From assembly GCA_029881255.1 (NCBI GenBank), contig JAOUMY010000011.1, forward strand, positions 62,001-126,000: 64,000 bases of DNA, written 5' to 3'. Below are positions 38,403-47,929 of the stretch, in pieces. Position numbers and translations under genes: made by a program. Under the pieces are notes generated by a model. It was not told the DNA's origin. It did not search any database and was given only the letters and a program-made list of their open reading frames with translations. Within the stretch, counting starts at the first letter, position 1, and each line of letters starts with the position of its first letter. Source of the stretch: Gammaproteobacteria bacterium. GTDB taxonomy: Bacteria > Pseudomonadota > Gammaproteobacteria > S012-40.

Positions 38403-39006
38403 GATTTTTCGTGTCGTTTTACTACTCTTCTGTTTAGCGTTTATACCACAAGTCCATGCCAAACCCGTGATCATGGTGTTTGGTGACAGCCTCAGCGCCG
38501 GTTATGGACTACCAACTGGCAAAGGCTGGGTCAATCTGTTGCAACAACGTATCGATCAACGCCAATTAGGTTATGAGGTCATCAACGCCAGTATTAGTGG
38601 TGATACTACTAGTGGGGGCCTAAACCGCCTCAATCAAGCCCTGCAAAAACATCGGCCAGTGCTGGTAATTATTGAACTGGGCGCGAATGATGGTTTGCGT
38701 GGTCTCTCATTAAAAGAAATGCGTCAAAATCTTGAACAGATGGTGGATAAAGTCAAGGCTACGACGGCTCATGTGCTCCTGGTCGGTATGGAAATGCCAC
38801 CTAACTACGGAATTGCCTTTACCCGACGCTTTAAGCAAACCTATGACAACATCAGCGAAGAAAAGTCTGTTCCGCTTGTGCCCTTTCTAATGGAAGGCTT
38901 TGCTTCCGATATGAAATATTTTCAGCGAGATCGTGTTCATCCGAATGTTGATGCGCAAATACTTATTCTCGACAATGTGTGGCCGAGTCTGGAAAAAATG
39001 CTTTAA
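38401..39006 (+). CDS. tesA: Arylesterase / thioesterase I / lysophospholipase TesA
   Basis: Periplasmic GDSL (SGNH) hydrolase. A signal peptide of about 21 residues ends at VHA. Block I GDSLSAGYGLP carries the nucleophile Ser, block III ELGANDGLRG the Asn, and block V DRVHPNVDAQ the Asp-His pair. It hydrolyses acyl-thioesters, arylesters and lysophospholipids. The ATG at 38401 overlaps the divergent ybbA start by two bases, so each ribosome-binding region lies inside the other gene. Confidence 0.95.
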   Translation: MIFRVVLLLFCLAFIPQVHAKPVIMVFGDSLSAGYGLPTGKGWVNLLQQRIDQRQLGYEVINASISGDTTSGGLNRLNQALQKHRPVLVIIELGANDGLRGLSLKEMRQNLEQMVDKVKATTAHVLLVGMEMPPNYGIAFTRRFKQTYDNISEEKSVPLVPFLMEGFASDMKYFQRDRVHPNVDAQILILDNVWPSLEKML

Positions 39007-39008
39007 GA

Positions 39009-39692
39009 CTATGCTGGACCGGATGCCAGGCGATGCGCAGCCCGAGTAGTTTCCGGTAATTTGTAGCGGGTCACACACGCCATGACATAGTGTATGGCGC
39101 TATTCAAACTTATTTTATGACCAGCAGAAACATAAATCGGCGCCACACCCTGGCGGGTTCGCAACACAGCTCCAATGACTTCACCCTTGTCCTCAAGCGA
39201 CACCCACGAACCTTTTTCATTTGGCACTTCTGCATGAGTACCACACAGGCGTGTCTTGCCAACGCCTATCGTCGGAATATCGGTGATCAAACCCAGATGA
39301 CAGGCGATTCCCAATCGACGCGGATGCGCATAGCCCTGTCCATCGCAAAGTATCATGTCAGGCAAACGCTCAAGATTTGCCAGCGCATGCAAAACAGCCG
39401 GAACTTCTCGAAAAGATAACAGTCCAGGGATATACGGAAACAACACCGGCTTGTGTATCACGGAAGATGACAGCCATTCCAGGGAGGGGAATTTCAACGT
39501 CGCGACCGCTGCGCGTATTGTGTTTCCATCTCCCGGAAATCCTGCATCAACTCCCGCGACGACTTCAGGTGGCTCGAAACTATCTTCAAGCAATAATTGC
39601 TCGCGCAACGATTGCTGAATAGCGACGGCTTCTTTTGCAGTCACATCCCAGGCATGCGTTTGTAACCACTTACTATAAATTTTATTACGCAC
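39009..39692 (-). CDS. nfi: Endonuclease V (deoxyinosine 3' endonuclease)
   Basis: Repair nuclease that nicks DNA one base 3' to deoxyinosine. The catalytic acids are in VVAGVDAGF and in MILCDGQGYAHPRRLGIACH, with the family blocks YIPGLLSFREVPAVL and GVGKTRLCG between and after. The 227 residues are normal. It is convergent with tesA (two-base gap). Confidence 0.95.
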   Translation of the reverse strand: MRNKIYSKWLQTHAWDVTAKEAVAIQQSLREQLLLEDSFEPPEVVAGVDAGFPGDGNTIRAAVATLKFPSLEWLSSSVIHKPVLFPYIPGLLSFREVPAVLHALANLERLPDMILCDGQGYAHPRRLGIACHLGLITDIPTIGVGKTRLCGTHAEVPNEKGSWVSLEDKGEVIGAVLRTRQGVAPIYVSAGHKISLNSAIHYVMACVTRYKLPETTRAAHRLASGPA

Positions 39693-39779
39693 GTTTCTTG
39701 ATAAAGCCGATAAATAGGTCTATTAAATTAAGAATACGGGTGATCGGCTTCAACATCCATCTCTTGGAGGAACATACTT

Positions 39780-40061
39780 ATGGATAATCGTTGGACCAGC
39801 CGTATTAAATTATGCATGAATGTTGTTATACATTATTCTCCTTTAGGCCTTATTCGAGGTAAAACTCGCGATATCAGCCTACAGGGAATGTTTGTGGAAT
39901 TACCCAATATTTATCTCGGTAGCGACGAAGACATCGAAATCACGTTTTCGCCACCATTTGGCAAAACACCGCGCCCAGCCTGCGTAAAGGCACGAGTCGT
40001 CCACAGCACCGATAACGGTATTGGCCTAAAGCTTCAGAATTACCAGTTAAGTTACTTCTAA
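39780..40061 (+). CDS. Single-domain PilZ protein
   Basis: A 93-residue cyclic-di-GMP receptor domain. The N-terminal arginine motif RxxxR (RWTSR, residues 4-8) and the DxSxxG motif (DISLQG) are both intact, so ligand binding is expected. CTTGGAGGAAC precedes the ATG. It stands alone with its own terminator. The leader contains an 8-bp dyad AAGCCGAT / ATCGGCTT (39704-39750). Confidence 0.9.
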   Translation: MDNRWTSRIKLCMNVVIHYSPLGLIRGKTRDISLQGMFVELPNIYLGSDEDIEITFSPPFGKTPRPACVKARVVHSTDNGIGLKLQNYQLSYF

Positions 40062-40082
40062 ACTCTCTCCTTTGTCTAACCC

Positions 40083-40113
40083 AGGCGCCGGTTGTTTCTA
40101 ATAACCGGCGCCT
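40083..40113 (+). terminator. Terminator after the PilZ gene
   Basis: An 11-bp GC-rich stem AGGCGCCGGTT / AACCGGCGCCT closes a 9-base loop; an outer CCCAG/CTGGG pairing is also possible. The T-run is weak (TTCTGGGTGTTGTG), so termination may be incomplete. Confidence 0.65.
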
Positions 40114-40232
40114 TCTGGGTGTTGTGTCTTTGCAACAGTTTTCATTTCCTTCAGATTGTCGTCTAATAGCACAATAGACCGGCAACAATTATGCATTGTC
40201 GTATTCCCATAACCAACGAAGGTGATGACAAG

Positions 40233-40907
40233 GTGAAGAACGCTTTTTCCAGATTGATAGTCATTTTTGGCTTTATACTCTGCTCACCGCTGATGGCGGC
40301 TACGTCGTATGTATCAGACGATTTCGAGATTACCTTACGCTCTGAAAAAGGTAGCGGTAAAAAAATCCTGAAAATGTTAGCGACCGGCACGCCGTTGGAA
40401 GTACTGGAAAGAGACGACGAGGAAGGATATGCGCTGGTACGCACCAGTTCGGGAACAGAAGGCTGGGTGCTGACACGATACCTGAGCGCGCAACCTGTCG
40501 CGAAAACTCGCCTTGAAGCAGCCACTGATCGCATGCAGAAAATGCGCACAGAGATTAAGGAGCTGAAAGACCAGGTTGACGAGCTCAAGTCATCTAACGC
40601 AAACCTTGAAAAATCCAGCACCAAACTTTCCAAGAACGAAGAAAAACTGCAAAAAGAAATTGAGACGATTAAAAAGGTTTCTTCCGACCAACTCGCCTTG
40701 TATGAGGAAAATCAGCAGTTGAAAAGTGAACTGCTTACGCTGCGACGCGATATTCAAAATGTGCAACAGGAAAAAATTCGACTGGAAGACGATTCGGCAA
40801 AAGACTGGTTCTTAATAGGCGCCGGTGTTTGCATCGCTGGCATTATTGGCGGACTGGTAATGCCAAATGTCACCTCGCGCCGTCGTTCGAGCTGGAGCTC
40901 ACTATAG
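40233..40907 (+). CDS. SH3-domain/coiled-coil membrane protein (TIGR04211, YgiM-like)
   Basis: A signal peptide (MKNAFSRLIVIFGFILCSPLMA from the GTG) precedes a bacterial SH3 domain of about 65 residues containing ITLRSEKGSGKKILKMLATG and GWVLTRYL. A coiled coil of about 100 residues and a C-terminal transmembrane helix with a basic tail follow. This is the TIGR04211 architecture. The GTG at 40233 behind GAAGGTGATG is preferred over the ATG at 40191 because it puts the signal peptide at the N-terminus. It ends three bases from the convergent kinase gene. Confidence 0.88.
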   Translation: MKNAFSRLIVIFGFILCSPLMAATSYVSDDFEITLRSEKGSGKKILKMLATGTPLEVLERDDEEGYALVRTSSGTEGWVLTRYLSAQPVAKTRLEAATDRMQKMRTEIKELKDQVDELKSSNANLEKSSTKLSKNEEKLQKEIETIKKVSSDQLALYEENQQLKSELLTLRRDIQNVQQEKIRLEDDSAKDWFLIGAGVCIAGIIGGLVMPNVTSRRRSSWSSL

Positions 40908-40910
40908 GCT

Positions 40911-42335
40911 TTAGGCGGCACGGCTTGCCTGGTCCCGGGTTTCAGTCTTCATGGTGAATGTAAACGTTGAACCATATCCTGGTTTGCTTTTCAGGCTAAC
41001 ATTCCCGCCCATGAGAGCGACCAGTTGCATCACGATGGCCAGACCCAATCCGGTTCCGTCATACTCACGCGTTGATGTATTGTCTGCCTGCGAGAAGGAT
41101 TCAAATATCTGTTGTTGCTTATCCGCGGCAATACCTATTCCTGTGTCGGTAATCGCAAATTTGAGAATTTTCTGTCCGCCGACCTGAGTTGTCATCGATA
41201 CATCCAATTCAACTTTTCCCCTCGGCGTGTAAATGACAGCATTACTTACCAGGTTCATGAGAATCTGCTTGAGACGCTCAATATCTCCATATACATCCGA
41301 GGGAATAGCCGATTCTATTGAATAGTTGAGCTGTATACCTTTTTCCTGTGCCTTACTCTCGAATACGAAAAATACTTCGGCAATAAGATCTCTTAGATTA
41401 AAAAGCTCATTGTCCAGTGTCACCTTCCCCGCATCCAGATCCGCATACGCTAAAATCTGATCCATGGTTGAGACCAGTCTGTCAGTACTGTCAGCAATAG
41501 TGCTTAAATTTTCTTTATCATTCTCCGTCATGTGTGGGTTTAGTTGCATCACATATGCAATCCCGGAGATACCATTTAACGGTGTACGTAATTCATGGCT
41601 GATGTTTGACAGAAACTGGCTTTTTGCAATCGTAGCTGCTTCCGCCCTTTCCTTTGCCATACGCAAACTTTCCTCAACTTTTACGCGCTCACGGATCTCT
41701 CCTTCCAACATCCTGGCATATTTATCAGATATGCTTTTTGTGGTGAATATTGGCAAAAATATGGACAGCAAAATCATAAAAGAAAACGCAGCGGAGAAAC
41801 CTAGCACTGCCATGTCGGGAAGTGGTCGGAGAAAGGGGAAATCAAGAAAATGTATGCCGTTCACTAGCAACAAGGCCGAATAGACCTTGGTCATATATTT
41901 TTCCTTTACCGAAATGAAACACTTTAGTGCTGCATATAACATCGGAAAGGCAACGGCGATCGCAGTAGGTGCACTGACCAGGGTAAAGCTAGCACCTGTG
42001 GCATCCAGAGCAATGGATGCGGATACACCTATTGCGAACAACATCAGGAAGCGAGTATAAGGAAGTCGTATCTCTGCTGTCTTTTCCATTATCAGTGCTA
42101 ACAACATGGAACAGACAAAATAGGTAGAAAATGCCAGGGTAATTTCCAGGGCGCTTTTGTCCAGCATCCCCTGCAGACCGAAATTGACAAAGGTTCCTAC
42201 CCACAATCCCATCGACAGAAGATAAAGCCTGTTCTTATAAAAAAACCACAGATTCGTCATCAGTATAAAATTGACGACTATAATTCCCGCATAAAAAAGT
42301 AAAAGTGGTTTTAGTATTTCCATTCTGCCGTCCAT
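40911..42335 (-). CDS. Membrane sensor histidine kinase with 7TM-like input
   Basis: The N-terminal 195 residues form about six or seven membrane helices without a sizeable periplasmic domain. A short coiled coil leads to a HisKA domain with phospho-acceptor His247 ([14 protein letters not shown]) and a HATPase_c domain with DTGIGI and GTGLGL. There is no receiver, and no response regulator is adjacent, so it is an orphan kinase. Its start codon is preceded by an ATG-TAA minimal ORF that uses the better-spaced ribosome-binding site. Confidence 0.92.
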   Translation of the reverse strand: MDGRMEILKPLLLFYAGIIVVNFILMTNLWFFYKNRLYLLSMGLWVGTFVNFGLQGMLDKSALEITLAFSTYFVCSMLLALIMEKTAEIRLPYTRFLMLFAIGVSASIALDATGASFTLVSAPTAIAVAFPMLYAALKCFISVKEKYMTKVYSALLLVNGIHFLDFPFLRPLPDMAVLGFSAAFSFMILLSIFLPIFTTKSISDKYARMLEGEIRERVKVEESLRMAKERAEAATIAKSQFLSNISHELRTPLNGISGIAYVMQLNPHMTENDKENLSTIADSTDRLVSTMDQILAYADLDAGKVTLDNELFNLRDLIAEVFFVFESKAQEKGIQLNYSIESAIPSDVYGDIERLKQILMNLVSNAVIYTPRGKVELDVSMTTQVGGQKILKFAITDTGIGIAADKQQQIFESFSQADNTSTREYDGTGLGLAIVMQLVALMGGNVSLKSKPGYGSTFTFTMKTETRDQASRAA

Positions 42336-42354
42336 TACATGTAAAAGCTCCTTT
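42335..42354 (-). promoter_or_regulatory. Start-stop element before the orphan kinase gene
   Basis: On the minus strand AAAGGAG (42354-42348) is followed at the ideal seven bases by ATG TAA (42340-42335). The TAA shares its last base with the kinase ATG (TAATG). Ribosomes would thus load on a one-codon ORF and then restart. A regulatory effect is inferred. Confidence 0.45.
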
Positions 42355-42608
42355 CATTTTTCGGCGATAATCGACAATTCTTGATTCTGTTTTTATCTAA
42401 CAATTTATCGAGCAATTCCGGCCTCGACAGCTCGGGGTCAGAAAGAATATATTTTGAATGAAAATTCCTACAATTCGATGAGGATTTTGAGCGAAATGAA
42501 AATACACCTGCTGCAGGTAGTGAATACTATGATGATTGTAAAAAATTATTTAACTATAGGCTAAGCACAGATATGACGAACAAATTGAAATACAGTGCTG
42601 AGCGGCCT

Positions 42609-43202
42609 TTATACTAGCTGTCGCCCAGCGAAGGCGTGAGACAAAGTGCCACTATCAAGATGTTCAAGCTCACCACCAACAGGCACACCGTAAGCAATAC
42701 GACTCACCCGTATATTAAAGTTGTGCGCCATTTGTGAGATGTAATGTGCGGTCGTCTCGCCTTCCACAGTAGAAGATAGTGCGAGTATGATTTCGTCCAC
42801 GCCACCTTCTCGCAGACGATTCTCCAACTGCCCGAGTTCGAGTTCGTCGGGACCAATGCCGTCTAAAGGTGACAAGCGCCCCATCAACACGAAATACATA
42901 CCGCGAAATCCGGTCGACTGTTCAATTGCCACCAGGTCTGCCGGACTTTCCACCAGACACAGACTATTCGGATCACGTCGCTCGCTACTGCAGATATCGC
43001 AAATCTCAGTTTCGCTAAAATTTCGACACCGTTGACAGTGACGAATTTTTTCCAGCGCATCGTTAATCGCTATATACAAGGTTCGCGCGCCTTGACGATT
43101 GCGCTCCAGTAAATGCATCGCCATGCGTTGGGCAGTTTTTTGCCCAACGCCTGGCAAGCAGCGCAATGAATCAATCAGATGTTTTAGCGAAGGCGTAGAC
43201 AT
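42609..43202 (-). CDS. recR: Recombination mediator RecR
   Basis: DNA-repair protein that works with RecO and RecF to load RecA. Helix-hairpin-helix LRCLPGVGQKTAQRMA, a four-cysteine zinc finger (CQRCRNFSETEICDIC) and a Toprim domain (SLCLVESPADLVAIE) are present in order. The 197 residues are normal. It is the last gene of dnaX-ybaB-recR. Confidence 0.97.
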   Translation of the reverse strand: MSTPSLKHLIDSLRCLPGVGQKTAQRMAMHLLERNRQGARTLYIAINDALEKIRHCQRCRNFSETEICDICSSERRDPNSLCLVESPADLVAIEQSTGFRGMYFVLMGRLSPLDGIGPDELELGQLENRLREGGVDEIILALSSTVEGETTAHYISQMAHNFNIRVSRIAYGVPVGGELEHLDSGTLSHAFAGRQLV

Positions 43203-43216
43203 GGATTCTATAAGCG

Positions 43217-43540
43217 TTAGAAAGGAAGCTTGAAACCTTCTGGCAGATTCATACCGCCAGTTAATCCGGCCATCTTGTCGCGCGTGGTTTGTTCCAGTAC
43301 GCGATTGGCGTCATTCATTGCCGCTGCAATCAGGTCTTCCAGCATTTCCTTGTCTTCTTCCATCAAAGAAGGATCGATAGTCACGCGACGAACATCGTGA
43401 CGCCCGGTGACAACAACTTCCACCATGCCGCCACCGGCCTTGCCAGTGACTTCCAAGTTGGCTATTTCTTCCTGCGCCTTCTGCAGATTGGCCTGCATTT
43501 GTTGCGCTTGCTTCATCAGATTGCCTAAACCACCTTTCAT
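43217..43540 (-). CDS. ybaB: YbaB/EbfC nucleoid-associated protein
   Basis: Small dimeric DNA-binding protein of the YbaB family. It shows the N-terminal helix [20 protein letters not shown], the beta region [21 protein letters not shown] and the C-terminal helix. The 107 residues equal the E. coli length. It sits between dnaX and recR as in most gammaproteobacteria. Confidence 0.96.
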   Translation of the reverse strand: MKGGLGNLMKQAQQMQANLQKAQEEIANLEVTGKAGGGMVEVVVTGRHDVRRVTIDPSLMEEDKEMLEDLIAAAMNDANRVLEQTTRDKMAGLTGGMNLPEGFKLPF

Positions 43541-43560
43541 TGCTTTCTCCTCATGTATTA

Positions 43561-45357
43561 CTAGTCTGTCAGTTGTACTGAATCAGGGTCCAGTACCGCA
43601 TCGAATGTTTTAACCATAGATTGAACCGCCGGATCGTCACCAAAACGTTTTACCGCGTCTTGTTTACGCTCGGAAACTTCACGTTCATGTTGTTGCGCAG
43701 GGGTTTCCTGTTCCGCTTTACCTTCCTCAACGCGGACTTGAAACCGCCGACCATAAAATTCGCTCAAGGCCTCTTCCAGTCGTTGAAGCGCAGCGACACT
43801 CGCCAATTGCACATAGGCCGGCGCTATCGTTAGATATAAAGTACTGCCTTCCCGTTTCAAGACCACGCTATTGGCCGCCACCTGGCGCGCCATGCCATTC
43901 AGCGGTAAACGCGCCACGACTTCAGCCCAGGATTGCGGCTTTTCTGTTGTGTCAGCAGCCACGACAGGAGATTCCCGAGTAGTCGCCGTATCGTTTGCAT
44001 ATACCGAATCACCAATTGGTGGCGCATCATCAACGATATTTGTCGGCGCAGCGTCTTCCTGTTGCACGGTGTCCTGACCGCCGAGCGCTGCTTTCAAATG
44101 CTGACGCGCACTGTGTGTCTTCTCATTTTCGATTGATGGACGCTTGGGAGGAATATTTTCCAGCGCAGCGTTTTCAACAGGCGTCTGTTTCAAGGCGGCT
44201 TTTAAACTGGCGCGCGTGTTGGCAGAGTTGGCAACTGGCGTGACACTTTTCGCCACCACCGCAGGTTTTTCTTCCACAACACCTGTCGGTCTAAACGCCA
44301 ACATGCGCAGCATAATCATCTCGAATCCGGCGCGACTGTCATCGATTTGCGGCAAGTCTTTCATCCCCTGCACGGCAATCTGGTAATACAACTGGGTATC
44401 TTCAGGTGAAATAGCGCTGGCCAGCGCCGCAATCACCTCGCCATGTTCTTCGTGTTGTACGCCGGCGATCTGGGTCAAAGCGATTTGATGCATCAAGGAC
44501 ATCAGCTCGGACAATATCACGGAAAAATCCACGCCAAACTGGGCCAGGCGGTGTACTTCTTCCAATAAACCCGCGCCATCTTGCGCGGCCAATGCCTGCA
44601 TCAGACCAAAAACTTCTTCGCGATTGAGCGTGCCCAACATCGCGCGCACTTCTTCATCACGCACTTCACCTCGACCGTGAGCGATCGCCTGATCAAGAAG
44701 ACTCAGGGCATCACGCATACTTCCAGCGGCAGACCGTGCGATCTGCAACAAGGCGCTGGATTCACAAGGGGTGTTTTCCTGTTCCAGTACATATTGGAGA
44801 TGGGACTGGATGCGATCGACCGGTATAAATTTGAGATTAAATTTCAAACAACGGGACAATATCGTCACCGGCAATTTTTGCGGATCCGTCGTCGCCAGTA
44901 AAAATTTCACATGCGGTGGCGGCTCTTCCAGGGTTTTCAGCAGCGCATTAAAGCTGTGATTGGAGAGCATGTGTACCTCGTCGATGAGGTAGACCTTATA
45001 ACGTCCACGGGTCGGCGCGTACTGCACATTCTCCAGTAGCTCGCGGGTATCCTCGACCTTGGTGCGCGAGGCCGCATCCACTTCGAGCAAATCGACAAAA
45101 CGGCCCTCGTCTATCTCGAGGCAGGCACTGCACTGACCACAAGGTGTGGAACTGACCCCGTGTTCACAATTCAGGGACTTCGCAAGGATACGCCCAAGCG
45201 TGGTCTTACCCACGCCGCGCGTGCCGGTAAACAGATAGGCATGATGTAACCTGTTGTTATCCAGAGCATTTATCAAAGCACGCAGGACATGCTCCTGACC
45301 AACAACTTCGCCAAAATGCCGGGGACGCCACTTGCGCGCGAGAACCTGATACGCCAT
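43561..45357 (-). CDS. dnaX: DNA polymerase III subunit tau/gamma
   Basis: Clamp-loader ATPase. Walker A is GTRGVGKTT at about residues 45-53, the zinc module is [10 protein letters not shown], and Walker B/DExx is LIDEVHMLS. The C-terminal linker from about residue 360 is Ala/Thr-rich before the tau domain. The 598 residues are on the short side of tau. I see no A-AAA-AAG slippery site, so a frameshifted gamma form is not indicated. Confidence 0.96.
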   Translation of the reverse strand: MAYQVLARKWRPRHFGEVVGQEHVLRALINALDNNRLHHAYLFTGTRGVGKTTLGRILAKSLNCEHGVSSTPCGQCSACLEIDEGRFVDLLEVDAASRTKVEDTRELLENVQYAPTRGRYKVYLIDEVHMLSNHSFNALLKTLEEPPPHVKFLLATTDPQKLPVTILSRCLKFNLKFIPVDRIQSHLQYVLEQENTPCESSALLQIARSAAGSMRDALSLLDQAIAHGRGEVRDEEVRAMLGTLNREEVFGLMQALAAQDGAGLLEEVHRLAQFGVDFSVILSELMSLMHQIALTQIAGVQHEEHGEVIAALASAISPEDTQLYYQIAVQGMKDLPQIDDSRAGFEMIMLRMLAFRPTGVVEEKPAVVAKSVTPVANSANTRASLKAALKQTPVENAALENIPPKRPSIENEKTHSARQHLKAALGGQDTVQQEDAAPTNIVDDAPPIGDSVYANDTATTRESPVVAADTTEKPQSWAEVVARLPLNGMARQVAANSVVLKREGSTLYLTIAPAYVQLASVAALQRLEEALSEFYGRRFQVRVEEGKAEQETPAQQHEREVSERKQDAVKRFGDDPAVQSMVKTFDAVLDPDSVQLTD

Positions 45358-45451
45358 TACGATCTGTCTTCTGATGACTATTCGGGACCGGCGATTTTAG
45401 CAGAATTCTGTGGAGAATACCGACTTGAACTGCTGAGAAAAAGAAATTGGA

Positions 45452-45563
45452 GGCAACCCATACCAGCCACACCTCGGCGCCCGAGTCCATCGTTACGGCT
45501 GCTCCCTTCCGGGCCTGACCGGGTTCACGATCTATCGTCGCGAGGGGACCGATATGGGTCACC
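45452..45563 (-). ncRNA. ffs: Signal recognition particle 4.5S RNA
   Basis: The minus strand carries the invariant SRP apical segment GTCAGGCCCGGAAGGGAGCA followed by GCC. The ends GGTGACCCATA and TATGGGTTGCC pair to close the hairpin of about 110 nt. A T-rich stretch follows the 3' end. The place just upstream of dnaX is common in gammaproteobacteria. Exact ends are approximate. Confidence 0.95.
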
Positions 45564-45635
45564 ACGGAAACTAACACAAATTTGAAGGTCGCGCATTATC
45601 CGTTATGTAATACGGTGATGCAAGGAAGTCCGAGG

Positions 45636-46205
45636 TTAGTGAGCCATCGCATGCAACTCCACGCAAGCCTCGGGTCGGATGACTGTCCAGGTCTCGCTCA
45701 GGTGATCGACCCGTTGCTGGAGAATTTCACTATCGGAGGCGGTAATCAGACAAAGACGCGCCGTATGCGTTTGCCCCATACGAAACACAAAGGGCTGGTC
45801 CCGGCGTTCCAAACGTCTTTTCGGGCCAGGAGGGATTTTGGCGCCGTGAAATAATACATCGGGTTTCTTTCCGTCTAACATTCCCGCAAGCGAGACATTG
45901 ACAGGACGGATACTGGAAAGATCAAACACGATGTCCTTATCGGGATCAATCTCATCATTGGTCGAAAGATTGGCAGCGCCGGCTTCATTGTAATGAGCCG
46001 CAAGCGTCAAAGGCGATACCTGCATGTGCTGTTCGATTTCCTGTTGCACATCTGACGGCGAACGAACCTGCAGGAAAAACGGGATAGTAATCAAGATAAA
46101 TATGGCAATCGCTACAAATGACACCAAGGTGCTGCGTCTGTTTATGCGTTGCTCACGCTGGAAAGCGCGCGCTTTTTCCTGATCATCTTTATACGGACCC
46201 GGCAC
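45636..46205 (-). CDS. Membrane-anchored hypothetical protein, 189 aa
   Basis: I do not recognise this protein. A basic N-terminus (about 25 residues) precedes one transmembrane helix (LVSFVAIAIFILITIPFFL, residues 27-45), and a domain of about 140 residues follows on the far side of the membrane. It has two cysteines in the C-terminal part. The start is a GTG at 46205 with a GGGGGGAG ribosome-binding site. It is transcribed toward ffs and dnaX but is separate from them. Confidence 0.75.
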   Translation of the reverse strand: MPGPYKDDQEKARAFQREQRINRRSTLVSFVAIAIFILITIPFFLQVRSPSDVQQEIEQHMQVSPLTLAAHYNEAGAANLSTNDEIDPDKDIVFDLSSIRPVNVSLAGMLDGKKPDVLFHGAKIPPGPKRRLERRDQPFVFRMGQTHTARLCLITASDSEILQQRVDHLSETWTVIRPEACVELHAMAH

Positions 46206-46558
46206 AGATCTCCCCCCTCATTCGACAGGCGCCTAGTATAAATGCATTTCCTTACTCAAGCTCTGAAATTTAAACCGCGAATAATGTAAAAGATTGCAAC
46301 GTTTCTTAACAGTTCACCAGGCTATTGATTTCTTGCCAAAAAATCATCTGCCCAAAATTTGAAGCTTTAGCGCAGCGGTCGATAAAGAGACCAAGCTCAA
46401 GTAATCGTGTGCAACTGACGAAAAAGCTTGCCAAGACGATGCTTATTTCTCGCAATAACAAACATTGTCTGGCCGAAAGTGGAAACGTTACTGGTTCAAT
46501 GTCCTCCGGATACTCCGGGATGCGCATTCCTGAGGCCCAAGATTCAAGGTTAGCGAAT

Positions 46559-46909
46559 ATGATGTATGCAGGAAACACCGCCTTAAGTGGCGACTATGAC
46601 AACTATATGGAACGCAGAAAATCCATGCGCCGTCCATCGGAAGGAACAAACGTATTGCTCGACATTTATGAGTTGGGCTATCTGCGTGGAGAGATTTCTG
46701 ACGTCTCATACGAAGGCATGTTCATCAATACACTGCCGACGATTTTATATCCCAATACCAGCGTGGAATTACTGTTCAATATCGACGGTGATGTACGACG
46801 CGCAGAAGCCTATGTCATCAGGCGCAACTCAAAAGGCGTTGGCTTGTGGATAGACCGCCAGCAAAAATGCAATGAGTGGCTGATCGACAACATCCTCCCC
46901 AACTCCTGA
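46559..46909 (+). CDS. PilZ domain protein
   Basis: The domain carries an arginine-rich N-terminal motif (ERRKSMRR) and DxSxxG (DVSYEG), so it should bind cyclic-di-GMP. The frame is open from a TTG at 46325 with an in-frame ATG at 46439, but the upstream residues look non-coding. AAGGT lies nine bases before the ATG at 46559, which gives 116 residues. The true start could be further upstream. It is monocistronic with a terminator. Confidence 0.83.
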   Translation: MMYAGNTALSGDYDNYMERRKSMRRPSEGTNVLLDIYELGYLRGEISDVSYEGMFINTLPTILYPNTSVELLFNIDGDVRRAEAYVIRRNSKGVGLWIDRQQKCNEWLIDNILPNS

Positions 46910-46924
46910 TACCTGGTTTGAAAT

Positions 46925-46958
46925 AACAGCCCGTACCCCAAAAGGATACGGGCTGTTT
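46925..46958 (+). terminator. Terminator after the second PilZ gene
   Basis: An 11-bp stem AACAGCCCGTA / TACGGGCTGTT with an 11-base loop follows the PilZ stop by 15 bases and is trailed by TTTAT. Confidence 0.8.
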
Positions 46959-47077
46959 ATATTTGTACTGTTAAAACTCCAGCCCGCATTTGCTATACTT
47001 CCGCAGCCCAGAGCCGGGCTTTAATCATCAAACCCGTCTTACCCGGTAACAAAATCATTCACAGCAAAAAGGCTATC

Positions 47078-47656
47078 ATGCAAACACCTAATACTCCTAC
47101 GGTCAGCATCAGTCAATCAGTCGCCATCCTGGTCGACGGCAATAACATTGAGCGGTCTATCCATGACGCCAGTGATGATCCCTACACCATGCTTAATTTC
47201 GATACGCTGATACCCAAATTACTCGACAACCGGGGCCTGAATCGTCTCGTCTATTTTCGCGAAGGCCGTTATATCTCAGAGAAGCTACAGGAACGACTGC
47301 ATCAGCACTATCACGGTTCGGTCCAGCCCTGTCACAAAAGCGCGGATATTCCGCTCAGCATCAAGGCCATGCAACTGGCCAGCAAAGTCGATACGATTAT
47401 CATCATGTCGGGCGACTCGGATTACATTGAGTTGGTAAGACACCTAAAAGTAGAAGGCGTACGTGTGGAAATCGCTGCAGTTCCCCATGCAACGTCTAAT
47501 CTTTTGCGCGAGGAAGCAGACTATTTTCATGAAATAGGCAAAGACGATTGGTTTAGCCTGCCGAAAAAATCTCGACCATACCCAAAGAAAACTCAGACGA
47601 CCACTGGCAGTAGTAGCAGCAGTAATTCCAATCCTACGACGTTTCAGGTGGAGTAA
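47078..47656 (+). CDS. NYN domain (LabA-like) PIN-fold protein
   Basis: A predicted RNase of the NYN/LabA type. The acidic metal-binding residues are in AILVDGNNIE (near residue 20) and in TIIIMSGDSDYIELV, followed by GVRVEIAAVP. The last 30 residues are a Lys/Pro/Ser/Thr-rich tail with a serine run. The 192 residues are usual. It probably acts on RNA in the cytoplasm; targets are unknown. Its end overlaps the convergent GIY-YIG gene by 23 bases. Confidence 0.88.
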   Translation: MQTPNTPTVSISQSVAILVDGNNIERSIHDASDDPYTMLNFDTLIPKLLDNRGLNRLVYFREGRYISEKLQERLHQHYHGSVQPCHKSADIPLSIKAMQLASKVDTIIIMSGDSDYIELVRHLKVEGVRVEIAAVPHATSNLLREEADYFHEIGKDDWFSLPKKSRPYPKKTQTTTGSSSSSNSNPTTFQVE

Positions 47657-47891
47657 ACAGACTCAGTTTCGCCTTTCTGTTTAATTGTTTAATCTCATGT
47701 TCGCGTTTCGCTGCGGCGGAACGCGAATGTACTTCTTCTGAATAAACCAAGGTTACCGGCCTGCGCGCCCGCGTGTATTTTGCCGCCTGTGGCGAAGAAT
47801 TATGTTCTTCCACCCGGCGCTCAACATCGGTTGCTATACCCGTGTATAAAGTCTCATCGGCGCAACGAAGTATGTAAACAAACCAACTCAT
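47634..47891 (-). CDS. GIY-YIG nuclease-superfamily protein (UPF0213/YhbQ-like)
   Basis: The 85-residue protein is a single GIY-YIG domain. FVYILRCADETLYTGIATDVERRVEEHN holds the GIY-YIG-like residues (VYI and YTG) and the Arg of the second motif. A basic segment, AAKREHEIKQLNRKAK, follows. YhbQ-type proteins have been proposed to act in DNA repair, without a settled role. Confidence 0.9.
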   Translation of the reverse strand: MSWFVYILRCADETLYTGIATDVERRVEEHNSSPQAAKYTRARRPVTLVYSEEVHSRSAAAKREHEIKQLNRKAKLSLFTPPETS

Positions 47892-47929
47892 CGTCAGTCA
47901 GGATTCCAGGTTCAACAACGGGCACCATA

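Noticed and set aside
42478-42564. 28-codon ORF upstream of recR
   Set aside because: It has no ribosome-binding site, is AT-rich and has no similarity that I recognise.
43561-45357. Programmed frameshift in dnaX giving a gamma subunit
   Set aside because: No A-AAA-AAG-type slippery run followed by a stem was found in the coding strand.
46325-46558. N-terminal extension of the second PilZ protein
   Set aside because: The frame is open, but it begins with TTG, has no good ribosome-binding site and shows no domain; a better-supported start is at 46559.
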